The translations under genes were made by a program, and so were the position numbers. From Aeromonas sanarellii (GTDB lineage Bacteria; Pseudomonadota; Gammaproteobacteria; Enterobacterales; Aeromonadaceae), in the NCBI RefSeq assembly GCF_000820085.1, contig NZ_CDBN01000042.1:1-52710 (forward strand): a stretch of 52,710 nt of DNA. Direction: 5' to 3'. The notes under the pieces are model-generated. The model ran no database searches, had not been told where the DNA came from, and saw only the letters and a program-made list of their open reading frames with translations. Positions within the stretch are counted from its first letter, which is position 1. The number at the start of each line of letters is the position of its first letter. Of the stretch, positions 8,164 to 18,240 are shown piece after piece.

Positions 8164-9663
8164 GTGAAGATTAAGCGGTTTTTTGCCAAAGACATGCGCA
8201 CGGCGCTGGCCGAGGTCAAGGAGACTCTCGGGCCCGATGCCGTCATCATGTCCAACAAGAAGGTCACCGGTGGGGTGGAGATAGTCGCGGCCGTCGATTA
8301 CCAGTCCCAGGTGCCGGGGCCCAAAGACGCGCCGGTTCGCCGTCAGTTGAACGAAGAGAGCGTCAATATCTCGTCTGCGGGCAAGCAGATGACGCGTGCG
8401 GCGCCGCCCAAGGAACAGAACGAATACTATGCCGATACCCTGGCCGCCCTGCTGGCGCGCCAGCAGAAGCTCAACCCGGCCAACCCCGCGGGCGGCAATG
8501 CAGCCCAGGGCCTCTGGTCCGGGAATGGGGCGGGCAACGGCAATGCTGCGCCGGCCTCCTGGCAGACCAATGGCGCTGCCGGCACCCAGTCCGCCGGGCT
8601 GGCCGCGGCCGGCAGCGCCCCCAGAACCCTGGCCGAACAGGGCCAGTGGGGGGCGGCGCCCGAGCCCGCCAAGCCCAAGCCGCGTCCGGCCGCCGCGTCC
8701 CGTCCTGCCCAGTCCCCCCAGCGGGATCAGGAGATGGAGGGGATGCGCAAGGAGATGGCCAGCATCCGCAAGTTGCTGGAGCACCAGATCTCCGGCCTGA
8801 TGTGGCAGGAGGTGGAGCGCCGTGAGCCCATGCGCGCCCTGCTCATCAAGGAGCTCAAGAAGATGGGCTTCGACGACGCCTTCGCCGATCAGCTGGCGGG
8901 GCTCATCCCCGAGGACATGCCCATCCATCAGGCCATGGTCCAGCTGGCCGAGGTGCTGACGGCCCAGCTCAAGATCAGCGAGGACGAGATCCTGCGTCAG
9001 GGCGGCGCCGTGGCCCTGCTCGGCCCGACCGGGGTGGGCAAGACCACCACCATCGCCAAGCTGGCGGCCCGCTTCGCCATGAAATATGGCGCCGAGCAGG
9101 TGGCGCTCATCACCACGGACAACTACCGGATCGGCGCCCACGAACAGCTGCAGACCTATGGTCGCATCATGGGCTGCCCGGTGCGCCAGGTGCGGGACGC
9201 CGAAGAGCTGGCCAATGCGCTCTACCAGTTCCGCCATCGCCGGCTGGTGCTCATCGACACCGCCGGGGTGGGTCAGCGGGACATCCGCCTGACCGAGCAG
9301 CTCGATACCCTGGTGAAGAACGCCAAGGTGCGCATTCGCAGCTATCTGGTCATGTCGGCCACCTCCCAGCGGCGGGTGATGCAGGAGGCGGTGGATCATT
9401 TCAGGCGCATTCCGCTCTCCGGCTGCATCCTGACCAAGCTCGACGAGAGCCTGAATCTGGGGGAAGTGATTAACGTCTGCATTCAGAACGCCCTGCCCAT
9501 CAGCTACATCACCGACGGGCAGCGGGTGCCGGAAGATATTCAAGTTGCCAACGCGGCGCTGCTGGTCGGTGCCGCCATGGGGTCGCTGGAGCGGGAAGCA
9601 GAGGATCCCTATTTCTGGGGATCGGGTTTCGGCGAGACCGAAGATTCGGAGTTTTATGAGTAA
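8164..9663 (+). CDS. flhF: Polar flagellar GTPase FlhF
   Basis: The 499-residue protein has a basic N-terminal domain (MKIKRFFAKDMRTALAEVKE), a long Ala/Gly/Pro-rich linker (about 100-190), and an SRP-type GTPase NG domain. The P-loop GPTGVGKTTT is at about 287-296, and DTAGVGQRD and TKLDE come later. FlhF recruits early flagellar components to the cell pole. The start is a GTG with GGAG ten bases upstream. The stop overlaps flhG in ATGAGTAA. The linker is longer and more repetitive than in many homologues, which is common for this region. Confidence 0.96.
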   Translation: MKIKRFFAKDMRTALAEVKETLGPDAVIMSNKKVTGGVEIVAAVDYQSQVPGPKDAPVRRQLNEESVNISSAGKQMTRAAPPKEQNEYYADTLAALLARQQKLNPANPAGGNAAQGLWSGNGAGNGNAAPASWQTNGAAGTQSAGLAAAGSAPRTLAEQGQWGAAPEPAKPKPRPAAASRPAQSPQRDQEMEGMRKEMASIRKLLEHQISGLMWQEVERREPMRALLIKELKKMGFDDAFADQLAGLIPEDMPIHQAMVQLAEVLTAQLKISEDEILRQGGAVALLGPTGVGKTTTIAKLAARFAMKYGAEQVALITTDNYRIGAHEQLQTYGRIMGCPVRQVRDAEELANALYQFRHRRLVLIDTAGVGQRDIRLTEQLDTLVKNAKVRIRSYLVMSATSQRRVMQEAVDHFRRIPLSGCILTKLDESLNLGEVINVCIQNALPISYITDGQRVPEDIQVANAALLVGAAMGSLEREAEDPYFWGSGFGETEDSEFYE

Positions 9664-10540
9664 CATGTATATGGATCAGGCGAGTGGTCTGCGCAAAATG
9701 CGTCAAAACAATCGAGTGAAAGTGATCGCCGTGTCCGGAGGCAAGGGGGGCGTCGGCAAGACCAACGTGACCCTAAACGTGGCGGGAGCCATGGCCGCCC
9801 AGGGCAAACGGGTGTTGGTGCTGGATGCCGATCTGGGTCTGGCCAACGTCGACGTCATGCTGGGGCTGCGGGTGCACCGCAACCTCTCCCACGTGCTGGC
9901 GGGGGAGTGCACCATAGACGACATCATCGTCGAGGGCCCCTACGGCATGATGATAGTGCCGGCCACCTCGGGCACCCAGTCCATGGTCGAGCTGTCGCCG
10001 GTGCAGCACGCCGAGCTCATCCGCGCCTTCGGCGAGATGAAGACCCAGGTGGACGTGCTGCTGGTGGACACGGCGGCGGGGATCTCCGACATGGTGCTGA
10101 GCTTCACCCGCGCCGCCCAGGACATCATGGTGGTGGTGTGCGACGAGCCCACCTCCATCACCGACGCCTACGCCCTCATCAAGATCCTCTCCAAGGATCA
10201 CGGCGTGTTCCGCTTCAAGGTGGTGGCCAACATGGTCCGCTCCCTGCGCGAGGGGCAGGAGCTGTTCGCCAAGCTGACCCGGGTCACCGACCGCTTCCTC
10301 GACACCTCCCTGGAACTGGTGGCCTGCGTCCCTTACGACACCAACCTGCGGGCCGCCGTGCGCAAGCAGAAGCTGATCGTCGAGGCGTTTCCGAAATCCC
10401 CCGCCTCCCTGGCATTCCGTGCCCTGGCCAACAAGGCGGCGAGCTGGCCCATCCCGAACCAGCCGGGGGGGCACCTCGAATTTTTCCTGGAAAACTTGTT
10501 GCAAAAGCCGGTCATAACACAGGAAGACTCCCGTGAATAA
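9656..10540 (+). CDS. flhG: MinD-like flagellar number regulator FlhG (FleN)
   Basis: The 294-residue ParA/MinD-family ATPase has the deviant Walker A motif KGGVGKT at residues 30-36, followed by VLVLDADLGLANVDVMLG and LLVDTAAGISD. FlhG antagonises FlhF and the RpoN-dependent activator to keep flagellar number at one. A longer open frame reaches upstream into flhF, but homology begins at MSNMYMDQASGLRKMRQNN, so the ATG at 9656 is used, with CGGAG just upstream. It overlaps flhF by 8 bases and fliA by 8 bases, which indicates tight coupling. Confidence 0.95.
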   Translation: MSNMYMDQASGLRKMRQNNRVKVIAVSGGKGGVGKTNVTLNVAGAMAAQGKRVLVLDADLGLANVDVMLGLRVHRNLSHVLAGECTIDDIIVEGPYGMMIVPATSGTQSMVELSPVQHAELIRAFGEMKTQVDVLLVDTAAGISDMVLSFTRAAQDIMVVVCDEPTSITDAYALIKILSKDHGVFRFKVVANMVRSLREGQELFAKLTRVTDRFLDTSLELVACVPYDTNLRAAVRKQKLIVEAFPKSPASLAFRALANKAASWPIPNQPGGHLEFFLENLLQKPVITQEDSRE

Positions 10541-11249
10541 AGCCCAAGCATACTTGCGTCATCAGGATTCCTACGTGCTGGTCGAGCGTCACGCTCCGCT
10601 GGTCAAGCGGATTGCCCAGCATTTATTGGCTCGCCTGCCAAGCAGTGTCTTGCTGGATGACCTGATCCAGGCAGGTATGATTGGGCTGCTCGAAGCCTCC
10701 CGCAATTTTGACGGCAGCAAGGGCGCCAGCTTTGAAACCTATGCCGGCATCCGCATCCGCGGCGCCATGCTCGACGAGATCCGCCGCGGGGACTGGGTGC
10801 CCCGCTCGGTGCACCGCAACAGCCGCGCCATCGCCGAGGCGATCGAGAACGTGGAGCAGGCCCATGGCCGCGACGCCAGGGACACCGAGGTGGCCGCCAA
10901 CATGGGGGTCTCCCTCGGGGAGTATCACGCCATGCTGCAGGATGTCTCCTGCGGCAAGATCATCGGCATCGAGGATCTGGGGGTCAGCGAGGATGTGATA
11001 GGGCATCCCGATGACGCCAGCCACGGCGGTTACGACGATCTGGCGGCCGAGCGCTTTCAGGGCGCCCTGGCCGAGCACATCGCCCGACTGCCGGAGCGGG
11101 AGGCCCTGGTGCTCTCCCTCTATTACGACGAAGAATTGAACCTGCGCGAGATCGGCGAGGTATTGAGCGTGAGCGAGTCTCGCGTGAGCCAGATCCACAG
11201 CCAGGCCATGCACAGACTGCGCGCCCGTCTGCGAGATTGGAATGTATAA
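10533..11249 (+). CDS. fliA: RNA polymerase sigma-28 factor FliA
   Basis: The 238-residue protein has sigma regions 2 (DLIQAGMIGLLEA, FETYAGIRIRGAMLDE), 3 and 4 (EALVLSLYYDEELNLREIGEVL with ESRVSQIHSQA). Length and motifs match FliA, the sigma factor for late flagellar and chemotaxis genes. The start codon is a GTG overlapping the flhG stop, with AGGAAG upstream. The GDWVPRSVHRN block is typical of the FliA/WhiG group. I could not find a confident FliA-type promoter inside the window. Confidence 0.96.
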   Translation: MNKAQAYLRHQDSYVLVERHAPLVKRIAQHLLARLPSSVLLDDLIQAGMIGLLEASRNFDGSKGASFETYAGIRIRGAMLDEIRRGDWVPRSVHRNSRAIAEAIENVEQAHGRDARDTEVAANMGVSLGEYHAMLQDVSCGKIIGIEDLGVSEDVIGHPDDASHGGYDDLAAERFQGALAEHIARLPEREALVLSLYYDEELNLREIGEVLSVSESRVSQIHSQAMHRLRARLRDWNV

Positions 11250-11359
11250 GTGACTGTACTGGCTACACTGGAGCGCAACTCTAAGGCATAATCCGCACCA
11301 TAAAACCTGCGATCTGCATCATGTAAGCGAGCCGTCTTGACGGCTATTTAGGAGGAACT

Positions 11360-11743
11360 TTGGACAAGAACATGAAAATCCTCATCGTCGATGATTTTTC
11401 AACGATGCGCCGGATTATCAAGAACTTGCTGCGTGACCTGGGATACAACAACACCCATGAAGCAGACGATGGCAACACGGCGCTGCCGATGCTCAAGAAC
11501 GGCGACTTCCAGTTTGTGGTCACCGACTGGAACATGCCGGGCATGCAGGGCATCGACCTGCTCAAGGCCATTCGCCTCGATGACAAACTCAAGCACCTGC
11601 CGGTCCTGATGGTGACTGCCGAAGCGAAGCGCGAGCAGATCATCGAAGCCGCCCAGGCAGGGGTCAATGGCTACATCGTCAAGCCGTTCACCGCCGCCAC
11701 CCTCAAAGAGAAGCTCGACAAAATCTTTGAACGCATCGGCTAA
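11360..11743 (+). CDS. cheY: Chemotaxis response regulator CheY
   Basis: The 127-residue single receiver domain has the acidic pair at 11-12, phosphoacceptor Asp56 in VVTDWNMPG, Thr86 and Lys108 in YIVKPF. CheY-P binds FliM and changes flagellar rotation. I use the TTG at 11360 because it gives [18 protein letters not shown], the start seen in Vibrio-type CheY, and because a full AGGAGG (11350-11355) precedes it. The alternative ATG at 11372 is too far from that site. A 110-bp gap from fliA holds a small hairpin (AGCCGTC-TT-GACGGCT) but no clear promoter. Confidence 0.95.
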   Translation: MDKNMKILIVDDFSTMRRIIKNLLRDLGYNNTHEADDGNTALPMLKNGDFQFVVTDWNMPGMQGIDLLKAIRLDDKLKHLPVLMVTAEAKREQIIEAAQAGVNGYIVKPFTAATLKEKLDKIFERIG

Positions 11744-11755
11744 GGAGCGGCAGGG

Positions 11756-12496
11756 ATGAAGGCCAAAACGAGTGCCATGATCTCGCTTGAACAGGCAAGG
11801 ATGCTGGTTGCCCACCTGGAGCGAGAGGAGTTTGAACAGGCCGACAACATCCTCGCCGATGTGTGTGCCCCCAACGCGGCAGCCCTGTTTGACAAGGTGG
11901 GGCAGTTGACCCGCCAGTTGCACAACTCATTGCAAGATTTTCGCCTGGATCCCAGGATCCCTGACCTGGCCACCCATGAGATCCCGGATGCCCGGGAGCG
12001 CCTCAGCTATGTCATCGACATGACGGACAAGGCGGCCAACCGCACCATGGATGCGGTGGAGGCCAGTCTCCCCATCGCCGATCGACTCAATGACAACATT
12101 CAGCTGGTCATGCCCAATTGGAATGCCCTGATGAGCCGGGATCTGGAGCTGGGCCAATTCAAGGCGCTCTGTCATCAACTGAATGATTTTATTAAGGCTT
12201 CGGAAAGCGATGCCGATAAGTTACGACAACTGCTGACGGAGATCCTGATGGCTCAGGATTTCCAGGACTTGACCGGTCAGATGATCCGCAAGGTGATCAA
12301 GCTGGTGCAGGAAGTTGAAACAAAGTTGATAGAGATGCTGACCATGTTTGGTGAGGGCGTTATCGATCATTCGGCGCGCAGCCTGCCGGCGAGCGGCATC
12401 GAGGCGGAAGGTCCCATCATGAACCCGCAGACGAGGTCCGACGTGGTCAATGGTCAAGATGATGTGGACGATCTGCTGTCTAGCCTGGGATTCTAA
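11756..12496 (+). CDS. cheZ: CheY-P phosphatase CheZ
   Basis: The 246-residue, mostly helical protein contains the catalytic region AQDFQDLTGQMIRKV, which holds the conserved Asp and Gln of CheZ. It ends with the acidic/hydrophobic peptide DDVDDLLSSLGF that binds CheY. CheZ removes the phosphate from CheY-P. It lies 12 bases after cheY and 11 bases before cheA, the usual order in polar chemotaxis operons. Confidence 0.95.
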   Translation: MKAKTSAMISLEQARMLVAHLEREEFEQADNILADVCAPNAAALFDKVGQLTRQLHNSLQDFRLDPRIPDLATHEIPDARERLSYVIDMTDKAANRTMDAVEASLPIADRLNDNIQLVMPNWNALMSRDLELGQFKALCHQLNDFIKASESDADKLRQLLTEILMAQDFQDLTGQMIRKVIKLVQEVETKLIEMLTMFGEGVIDHSARSLPASGIEAEGPIMNPQTRSDVVNGQDDVDDLLSSLGF

Positions 12497-12507
12497 TGGA
12501 GTGACGC

Positions 12508-14646
12508 ATGGCCTTCGAAGTTGATGAAGACATACTGCAAGACTTTTTGGTCGAAGCATCAGAAATATTGGAACAGTTGTCTGAACAACTGGTCGACCTG
12601 GAAAAGCGACCCGATGACAAGAATCTGTTGAATGCCATCTTCCGCGGCTTCCATACCGTCAAGGGGGGGGCTGGCTTCCTCTCCCTGACCGAGCTGGTGG
12701 ACGTCTGCCACGGCGCCGAGAACCTGTTCGACATGCTGCGCAACGGCAAGCGGACCCTCAGCGCCGAGCTGATGGACGTCATCTTGCAGGCGCTGGACGC
12801 CATCAACGTCATGTTTGCCCAGGTGCAGAACCGCGAGGAGATAAGCCCGGCCTCTCCCGACCTGCTGCACGATCTGCACGAGCTGTGCAAGCCCGAGGGG
12901 CAGGAGCAGCTGCGCACCGCCAGCGTCGCCGCCCAGTCACAGCCAGAACCCGAGCCTGAGCCCGAGCCGGAGCCCGTCATCGTCGCCCCGAGCGAGCCGG
13001 TGGCCGTCAATGGCGGCGGCTCCATCGACGAGATCTCCGCTGACGAATTCGAGCGCCTGCTCGACGAGCTGCACGGTGTCGGCAAGGCCCCGACCGTCTC
13101 TGCCGCCCCCGTGCTGAGCGGTTCAGGGGACATCACAGACGACGAGTTCGAGGCGCTGCTCGACCAGCTCCACGGCCAGGGCCAGCACGGTGGTGCCCCC
13201 GATCTGACGCCGCTTCAGTCGGTCCAGAAAGAGGTGGACGAGCTCATCGACGACGACGAGTTCGAGCGGCTGCTGGACGAGCTGCACGGCCGTGGTCAGG
13301 GGCCCCAGCACAGCATGGCTGCTGCTGCCACGGCCCCCGAGCCTAAGGCGCCTGCCGCCGCCCCCGTGACGCCCCCCAAGGCGCCGGTGGCGGCCAAGCC
13401 CGCCTCCGAGCCCGTTGCCGCGCCGGCCAAGGCCGCCCCTGCCAAGCCGGCTGCCCCCGCCGAGAGCGGCGCGGTGCAGAGCGACACCACGGTGCGGGTG
13501 GACACCAAGACCCTGGACGTCATCATGAACATGGTGGGGGAGCTGGTGCTGGTGCGTAACCGCCTGGTGAGCCTCGGCATCGCCAGCAACGACGAAGAGA
13601 TGTCCAAGGCGGTGGCCAACCTAGACGTGGTGACTGCCGATCTGCAGGGCGCGGTCATGAAGACCCGCATGCAGCCCATCAAGAAGGTGTTCGGCCGCTT
13701 CCCGCGGGTCGTGCGCGATCTGGCCCGCACCCTCAAGAAAGAGATCGAGCTGGTGATGGTGGGGGAGGAGACGGATCTGGACAAGAACCTGGTGGAGGCC
13801 CTGGCCGACCCCCTGGTTCACCTGGTGCGCAACTCCTGCGACCACGGCATCGAGATGCCGGACGTGCGGGAGAAGGCGGGCAAGCCCCGTCAGGGCACCA
13901 TCACCCTGAGCGCCTCCCAGCAGGGGGATCACATCCTGCTCTGCATCGAGGATGACGGCGCCGGCATGGATCCGGAGAAGCTGAAATCCATCGCCATCAG
14001 CCGCGGCGTGCTCGATGCCGACAGCGCGGCGCGCATGAGCGACAACGACGCCTACAACCTGATCTTCGCCCCCGGTTTCTCCACCAAGTCCGAGATCTCC
14101 GACATCTCCGGCCGCGGCGTCGGCATGGACGTGGTGAAGACCAGCATCGTCAGCCTCAATGGCTCGGTACACATCGATTCCACCTGGGGCAAGGGCACCC
14201 GGCTGGAAATCAAGGTGCCCCTGACCCTGGCCATACTGCCGACCCTGATGGTGGAAGTGGGCCAGCAGACCTTCGCCCTGCCGCTCGGCTGCGTGAACGA
14301 GATTTTCCACCTGGACCTGAAGAAGGCCAACGTGGTGGACGGCCAGCTCACCATCATAGTCCGCGACAAGGCGATCCCGCTGTTCTACCTGCACAAGTGG
14401 CTGGTGCGTGGCGCCAAGTCTGCGCGCCAGGACACTGGCCACGTGGTCATCGTCCAGATCGGTACCCAGCAGGTGGGCTTCGTCGTGGACAACCTCATCG
14501 GCCAGGAAGAGGTGGTGATCAAGCCCCTGGACAACCTGCTGCAGGGGACCCCCGGCATGGCCGGCGCCACCATCACCAGCGACGGCGGCATCGCCCTCAT
14601 CCTGGATGTGCCCAGCCTGCTCAAGGCCTATGCCCGTCGCCACTGA
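12508..14646 (+). CDS. cheA: Chemotaxis histidine kinase CheA
   Basis: The 712-residue kinase has an Hpt domain with phosphorylated His49 in [15 protein letters not shown] long linker (about 140-325) follows. It contains a Pro-Glu run and three copies of an acidic DEFExLLDxLHG motif (about 172-192, 207-225, 246-263). After it come dimerisation, the ATPase domain ([33 protein letters not shown]) and a CheW-like C-terminal domain. CheA passes signal from chemoreceptors to CheY and CheB. The linker replaces a classic P2 domain. In Vibrio, a comparable linker region binds ParP, and parP lies downstream here. Confidence 0.97.
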   Translation: MAFEVDEDILQDFLVEASEILEQLSEQLVDLEKRPDDKNLLNAIFRGFHTVKGGAGFLSLTELVDVCHGAENLFDMLRNGKRTLSAELMDVILQALDAINVMFAQVQNREEISPASPDLLHDLHELCKPEGQEQLRTASVAAQSQPEPEPEPEPEPVIVAPSEPVAVNGGGSIDEISADEFERLLDELHGVGKAPTVSAAPVLSGSGDITDDEFEALLDQLHGQGQHGGAPDLTPLQSVQKEVDELIDDDEFERLLDELHGRGQGPQHSMAAAATAPEPKAPAAAPVTPPKAPVAAKPASEPVAAPAKAAPAKPAAPAESGAVQSDTTVRVDTKTLDVIMNMVGELVLVRNRLVSLGIASNDEEMSKAVANLDVVTADLQGAVMKTRMQPIKKVFGRFPRVVRDLARTLKKEIELVMVGEETDLDKNLVEALADPLVHLVRNSCDHGIEMPDVREKAGKPRQGTITLSASQQGDHILLCIEDDGAGMDPEKLKSIAISRGVLDADSAARMSDNDAYNLIFAPGFSTKSEISDISGRGVGMDVVKTSIVSLNGSVHIDSTWGKGTRLEIKVPLTLAILPTLMVEVGQQTFALPLGCVNEIFHLDLKKANVVDGQLTIIVRDKAIPLFYLHKWLVRGAKSARQDTGHVVIVQIGTQQVGFVVDNLIGQEEVVIKPLDNLLQGTPGMAGATITSDGGIALILDVPSLLKAYARRH
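13021..13296 (+). repeat. Three DEFExLLDxLHG repeats in the CheA linker
   Basis: Codons 172-263 of cheA encode three spaced copies of one motif: [30 protein letters not shown] and [15 protein letters not shown]. They are separated by low-complexity Ala/Pro/Gly sequence. Each would form a short amphipathic acidic helix capped by HGxG. Repeated docking peptides of this kind usually raise binding valency. The likely partner, by gene context, is ParP or ParC. Confidence 0.8.
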
Positions 14647-14677
14647 GCGTCTGGCTCAAGGAGTTAAAAGAATAACA

Positions 14678-15790
14678 ATGGCAGTCAAGGTATTAGTGGT
14701 CGACGATTCGAGTTTCTTCCGTCGTCGGGTCAGCGAGATCATCAATCAGGACCCCCTGATGACGGTGATCGACACGGCCCAGAACGGACGGGAGGCGGTA
14801 GACAAGGCGTTGCAGTTGCGGCCGGACGTCATCACCATGGACATCGAAATGCCGGTGCTCGACGGCATCAGCGCCGTGCGCGAGATCATGGCCAAGTGTC
14901 CGACCCCCATCCTGATGTTCTCCTCCCTCACCCACGAGGGGGCCAAGGCGACCCTGGATGCGCTGGATGCCGGTGCCCTCGATTTTCTGCCCAAGAAATT
15001 CGAAGACATCGCCCGGGACAAGGACGAGGCGGTCAGCCTGCTGCAGCAGCGGGTCAAGGAGATCGCCCGCAAGCGTTTCCTGATGACGACCCGGCCCCGG
15101 GCGCCCGAGCCCCTGGTGCGGCCCGCCCTCGGCGGTGCCCTGACCCGCCCCACCGAGCGCCAGCCAGAGCCCGTGCGTGCACCGAGCGCCCCCGCCAGCT
15201 TCAAGCGCAGCGGCAAGAGCTACCAGCTGGTGGCCATCGGCACCTCCACCGGTGGCCCGGTGGCACTGCAGAACGTGCTGACCAAGCTGCCGGGCGATTT
15301 CCCCCATCCGATCCTGTTAATCCAGCATATGCCGGCCACCTTCACTGCGGCCTTCGCCGCCCGCCTCAACGGCCTGTGCCAGATCGGGGTCAAGGAGGCG
15401 GAGGACGGTGACGTGCTGAGGCCTGGCCACGCCTACCTCGCCCCGGGTGGCAAGCAGATGCTGCTGGAAGGGCGTGGGCCCGGTGCCCGCCTTCGCATCA
15501 TCGAGGGCAATGACAAGGTCAACTACAAGCCCTGCGTCGACATCACTTTCGCCTCGGCCGCCAAGACCTATGGCGACAAGGTGCTGGCCATCGTCTTGAC
15601 CGGCATGGGGGCGGATGGCCGGGATGGTGCCCGCCTGCTCAAGGAGCAGGGCGCCACCATCTGGGCCCAGGATGAAGCCTCCTGCGTGGTCTATGGCATG
15701 CCCCAGGCCGTCGCCAAGGCCGGCATCGCGAGCGAATCCCTGCCGCTGGACAGGGTGGCCCAGCGCATCCTGGTCGAGTTGGGTCGCTGA
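14678..15790 (+). CDS. cheB: Chemotaxis methylesterase/deamidase CheB
   Basis: The 370-residue protein has a receiver domain with Asp55 in [13 protein letters not shown], a Pro-rich linker (about 145-180) and the CheB esterase domain. The catalytic elements GTSTGGP (Ser), QHMP (His) and GMGADGRDG (Asp) are all present. CheB demethylates and deamidates chemoreceptors for adaptation. The frame is open farther upstream into cheA, but receiver homology begins at [14 protein letters not shown], so the ATG at 14678 is the start. It follows cheA by 31 bases. Confidence 0.95.
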   Translation: MAVKVLVVDDSSFFRRRVSEIINQDPLMTVIDTAQNGREAVDKALQLRPDVITMDIEMPVLDGISAVREIMAKCPTPILMFSSLTHEGAKATLDALDAGALDFLPKKFEDIARDKDEAVSLLQQRVKEIARKRFLMTTRPRAPEPLVRPALGGALTRPTERQPEPVRAPSAPASFKRSGKSYQLVAIGTSTGGPVALQNVLTKLPGDFPHPILLIQHMPATFTAAFAARLNGLCQIGVKEAEDGDVLRPGHAYLAPGGKQMLLEGRGPGARLRIIEGNDKVNYKPCVDITFASAAKTYGDKVLAIVLTGMGADGRDGARLLKEQGATIWAQDEASCVVYGMPQAVAKAGIASESLPLDRVAQRILVELGR

Positions 15791-15792
15791 CC

Positions 15793-16530
15793 ATGGGCAT
15801 GCTCGGCCTGGTGCTGGCGCTGGGGGCGCTCGCCGTCGCCCAGTGGTGGCACGGTGGCAGCCTGCTGACCCTGCTCGACGGCCCGGCCTTCGTCATCGTG
15901 GTCGGCGGTACCTGGGGGGCGGTGATCCTGCAAACGCCCCGCAAGTACATGCTGTCCGCCCTCAGGCAGGCGGCCTGGATGCTGTTTCCGCCGCAGCGGG
16001 ATCTGGTGCATCAGGCCGAGCGTCTGCAGGCCTGGGCCCAGTTTGCGCGCCAGCAGGGCTTGCTCGCGCTGGAGAACCAGGCCGAAGAGGAGCCCGATCC
16101 CTTCACCCGCCAGGGGCTCACCATGATAGTGGACGGGGTCCCCATCGAGGATCTGCGCCGCCTGCTGGAGGCGGACATCGACATCGAGCAGGAGCGCAAC
16201 GAGCATGCGGCCAGGGTGTTCGAGGCCATGGGGGGCTACAGCCCGACCATCGGCATCATAGGGGCCGTGATAGGCCTCATCCAGGCCATGTTCCACCTGG
16301 AGGAGCCGGGCACCCTGGGAGCCGGTATCGCCGTCGCCTTCGTCGCCACCATCTACGGGGTCGGCTTTGCCAACCTCCTCTATCTGCCCATCGCGAACCG
16401 CCTGCGGGCCTTCCACTACCATTACGGTCTCTATCAGGAGATGACCCTGGAGGGACTGCTGGCCATCGCCCACGGGGAGAACGGCCAGCAGGTTGAACGG
16501 CGGCTACGGGCTTATCTGAAAGGGGAATAG
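15793..16530 (+). CDS. motC: Flagellar stator protein, MotA/PomA family (MotC-like)
   Basis: The 245-residue protein has four membrane segments. The stretches PAFVIVVGGTWGAVILQTP near the start and GGYSPTIGIIGAVIGLIQAM later are hallmarks of MotA-type stators. It follows cheB by two bases and precedes a MotB-type gene, exactly as motC-motD do in Pseudomonas. Aeromonas is known to carry redundant polar stator pairs, and this would be one of them. Whether it conducts protons or sodium cannot be decided from this reading. Confidence 0.9.
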   Translation: MGMLGLVLALGALAVAQWWHGGSLLTLLDGPAFVIVVGGTWGAVILQTPRKYMLSALRQAAWMLFPPQRDLVHQAERLQAWAQFARQQGLLALENQAEEEPDPFTRQGLTMIVDGVPIEDLRRLLEADIDIEQERNEHAARVFEAMGGYSPTIGIIGAVIGLIQAMFHLEEPGTLGAGIAVAFVATIYGVGFANLLYLPIANRLRAFHYHYGLYQEMTLEGLLAIAHGENGQQVERRLRAYLKGE

Positions 16531-16532
16531 CC

Positions 16533-17441
16533 ATGCGCAAGCGCTATCGTTTGCACCTGCAAGGACGAGAACATCTCGATCGCTGGCTGGTCTCCTACGC
16601 CGATTACATGACCCTCATCTTCGCCCTCTTCGTGGTGCTCTACTCCGTGGCCATCGTCAACAAGGAGGAGTACCGCGCCGTCATCGAGGGCATGACCAGG
16701 GCATTCAACCAGGTGCCGCGCAGCGATGGCCTGCTGGAGGGGCAGGGCAAGTCCCTGCTGGACAACCCGGTGTCGGCAGCCCCCTCCTTGCTGGAGAGCG
16801 AGGCGTCGCCATCTCCCTCGCAGGCCCCCATCACGGGTACGCCAGTTCAGCAAGATGGCACGGCCCTTGCCACGATAGATCTGCAGCTTCAGCAGGCCAT
16901 GGGCGCCCTGGTCGACGCCGGCGTGGTCAAGCTGGCGAAGGACGACGACTGGCTGACGGTGGAGCTGAGCTCGGGCCTCTTGTTCAACAGCGGCAGTGCC
17001 TTCCTCGGCAGCAATGCCGGCCCCGTGCTCGATACGCTTTCAGGTATTCTGAAACCGGTCGATAACTATGTCAGGGTGCGGGGTTACACGGATAACCAGC
17101 CGATAAACAACGAGATTTTCCGCTCCAACTGGACGCTGTCCGCCGCCCGTGCCGAGGCGGTGCTCACCGCCCTGGTGGGCAAGGGAATCGCCCCAGAGCG
17201 GCTCGCCTACGAGGCCTACGGGGAGTTCTCCCCCTTCGCCGACAACGGCAGCGAGCAGGGACGATTACAGAATCGCAAGGTGGTGGTCGCCATCTCCAGA
17301 TTCGCCTGGGTGCCGCCAGCCACCGTCAAACCGCTGACGGGGACGCCGGTGCAGGACGAGTTGCAGAGTGTCGACAGTGAAAACGTCAGGGTGGTCACGC
17401 TGCCCGGTGGTGGCATACGCATAACAACAAGGCAGGATTGA
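16533..17441 (+). CDS. motD: Flagellar stator protein, MotB/PomB family (MotD-like)
   Basis: The 302-residue protein has one membrane segment with the ion-binding aspartate Asp24 in SYADYMTLIFALFVVLY. A linker rich in Ser, Pro and Gln follows, then an OmpA-like peptidoglycan-binding domain (NWTLSAARAEAVLTALVGKG, ending about residue 250). Together with the preceding gene it forms a stator unit anchored to the cell wall. The ATG lies two bases after the upstream stop. The extra 50 residues after the OmpA domain are not conserved features I recognise. Confidence 0.9.
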   Translation: MRKRYRLHLQGREHLDRWLVSYADYMTLIFALFVVLYSVAIVNKEEYRAVIEGMTRAFNQVPRSDGLLEGQGKSLLDNPVSAAPSLLESEASPSPSQAPITGTPVQQDGTALATIDLQLQQAMGALVDAGVVKLAKDDDWLTVELSSGLLFNSGSAFLGSNAGPVLDTLSGILKPVDNYVRVRGYTDNQPINNEIFRSNWTLSAARAEAVLTALVGKGIAPERLAYEAYGEFSPFADNGSEQGRLQNRKVVVAISRFAWVPPATVKPLTGTPVQDELQSVDSENVRVVTLPGGGIRITTRQD

Positions 17442-17445
17442 TACA

Positions 17446-18240
17446 GTGATTGTTTGGACGGTTGCCAATCAGAAGGGTGGAGTCGGTAAAACCACCACGG
17501 TCGTCTCCCTGGCGGGCATTCTGGCCCAGCGTGGCCAGCGGGTACTGCTGATCGACACCGATCCCCATGCCTCCCTGACCTCCTATCTCGACTTCGACTC
17601 GGACCGGCTGGAGGGCACCCTGTACGAGCTGTTCCAGGCGGCCAAACCCAGTGCGGAGCTGGTCAACCGGATGACCCTCAAGACAAGGTTCGAGAACATC
17701 AGCCTGCTGCCCGCGTCCATCACGCTGGCCACCCTGGACCGGGTGATGGGCAACCGGGAGGGGATGGGGCTGGTGCTCAAGCGCGCCCTGCTGCGGGTGC
17801 AGGATCAGTTTGACTACGTGCTCATCGACTGCCCGCCCGTGCTGGGGGTGATGATGGTGAACGCGCTGGCGGCCTGCGATCGCATCCTGGTGCCGGTGCA
17901 GACCGAGTTCCTGGCCCTGAAGGGGCTGGAGCGGATGATGAAGACCTTCGAGATCATGCAGCGTTCCAAGCGGGATAAGTTCCGCTACACCGTGATCCCG
18001 ACCATGTTTGACAAGCGCACCCGGGCCTCCCTGATGACACTGCAGTCCATCAAGGAGCAGTATGGTGAGGCGGTGTGGAATGCGGTCATTCCCATCGACA
18101 CCAAGTTCCGGGATGCGAGCCTGGTGCACATTCCCCCGTCCATCTATGCGCCGGGCAGCCGCGGCACCTATGCCTATGAGACCCTGCTCAACCATCTCGA
18201 CGCCTTGGAGCGTCAACGGACCCAGGAGGTGAAGCCATGA
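17446..18240 (+). CDS. parC: ParA-like ATPase for polar chemotaxis array placement (ParC)
   Basis: The 264-residue ParA-family protein has the deviant Walker A motif QKGGVGKTT near residues 9-17, LLIDTDPHASLTSYL, and YVLIDCPPVLG. In Vibrio and Pseudomonas the ParA-like gene in this exact position, between motD and a cheW-like gene, places chemotaxis arrays at the cell pole. The start is a GTG with GGCAGGA upstream. The stop overlaps the next gene in ATGA. Note that this is not the topoisomerase IV subunit that shares the symbol. Confidence 0.88.
   Translation: MIVWTVANQKGGVGKTTTVVSLAGILAQRGQRVLLIDTDPHASLTSYLDFDSDRLEGTLYELFQAAKPSAELVNRMTLKTRFENISLLPASITLATLDRVMGNREGMGLVLKRALLRVQDQFDYVLIDCPPVLGVMMVNALAACDRILVPVQTEFLALKGLERMMKTFEIMQRSKRDKFRYTVIPTMFDKRTRASLMTLQSIKEQYGEAVWNAVIPIDTKFRDASLVHIPPSIYAPGSRGTYAYETLLNHLDALERQRTQEVKP

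Noticed and set aside
11256..11272. TGGCTACACTGGAGC before cheY as a sigma-54 promoter
   Set aside because: GG and GC have the right spacing, but the bases before GC are GA in place of TT, so the match is weak.
11330..11347. Hairpin AGCCGTC-TT-GACGGCT before cheY as a terminator
   Set aside because: There is no U-tract, the loop is only two bases, and the following sequence is the cheY ribosome-binding site.
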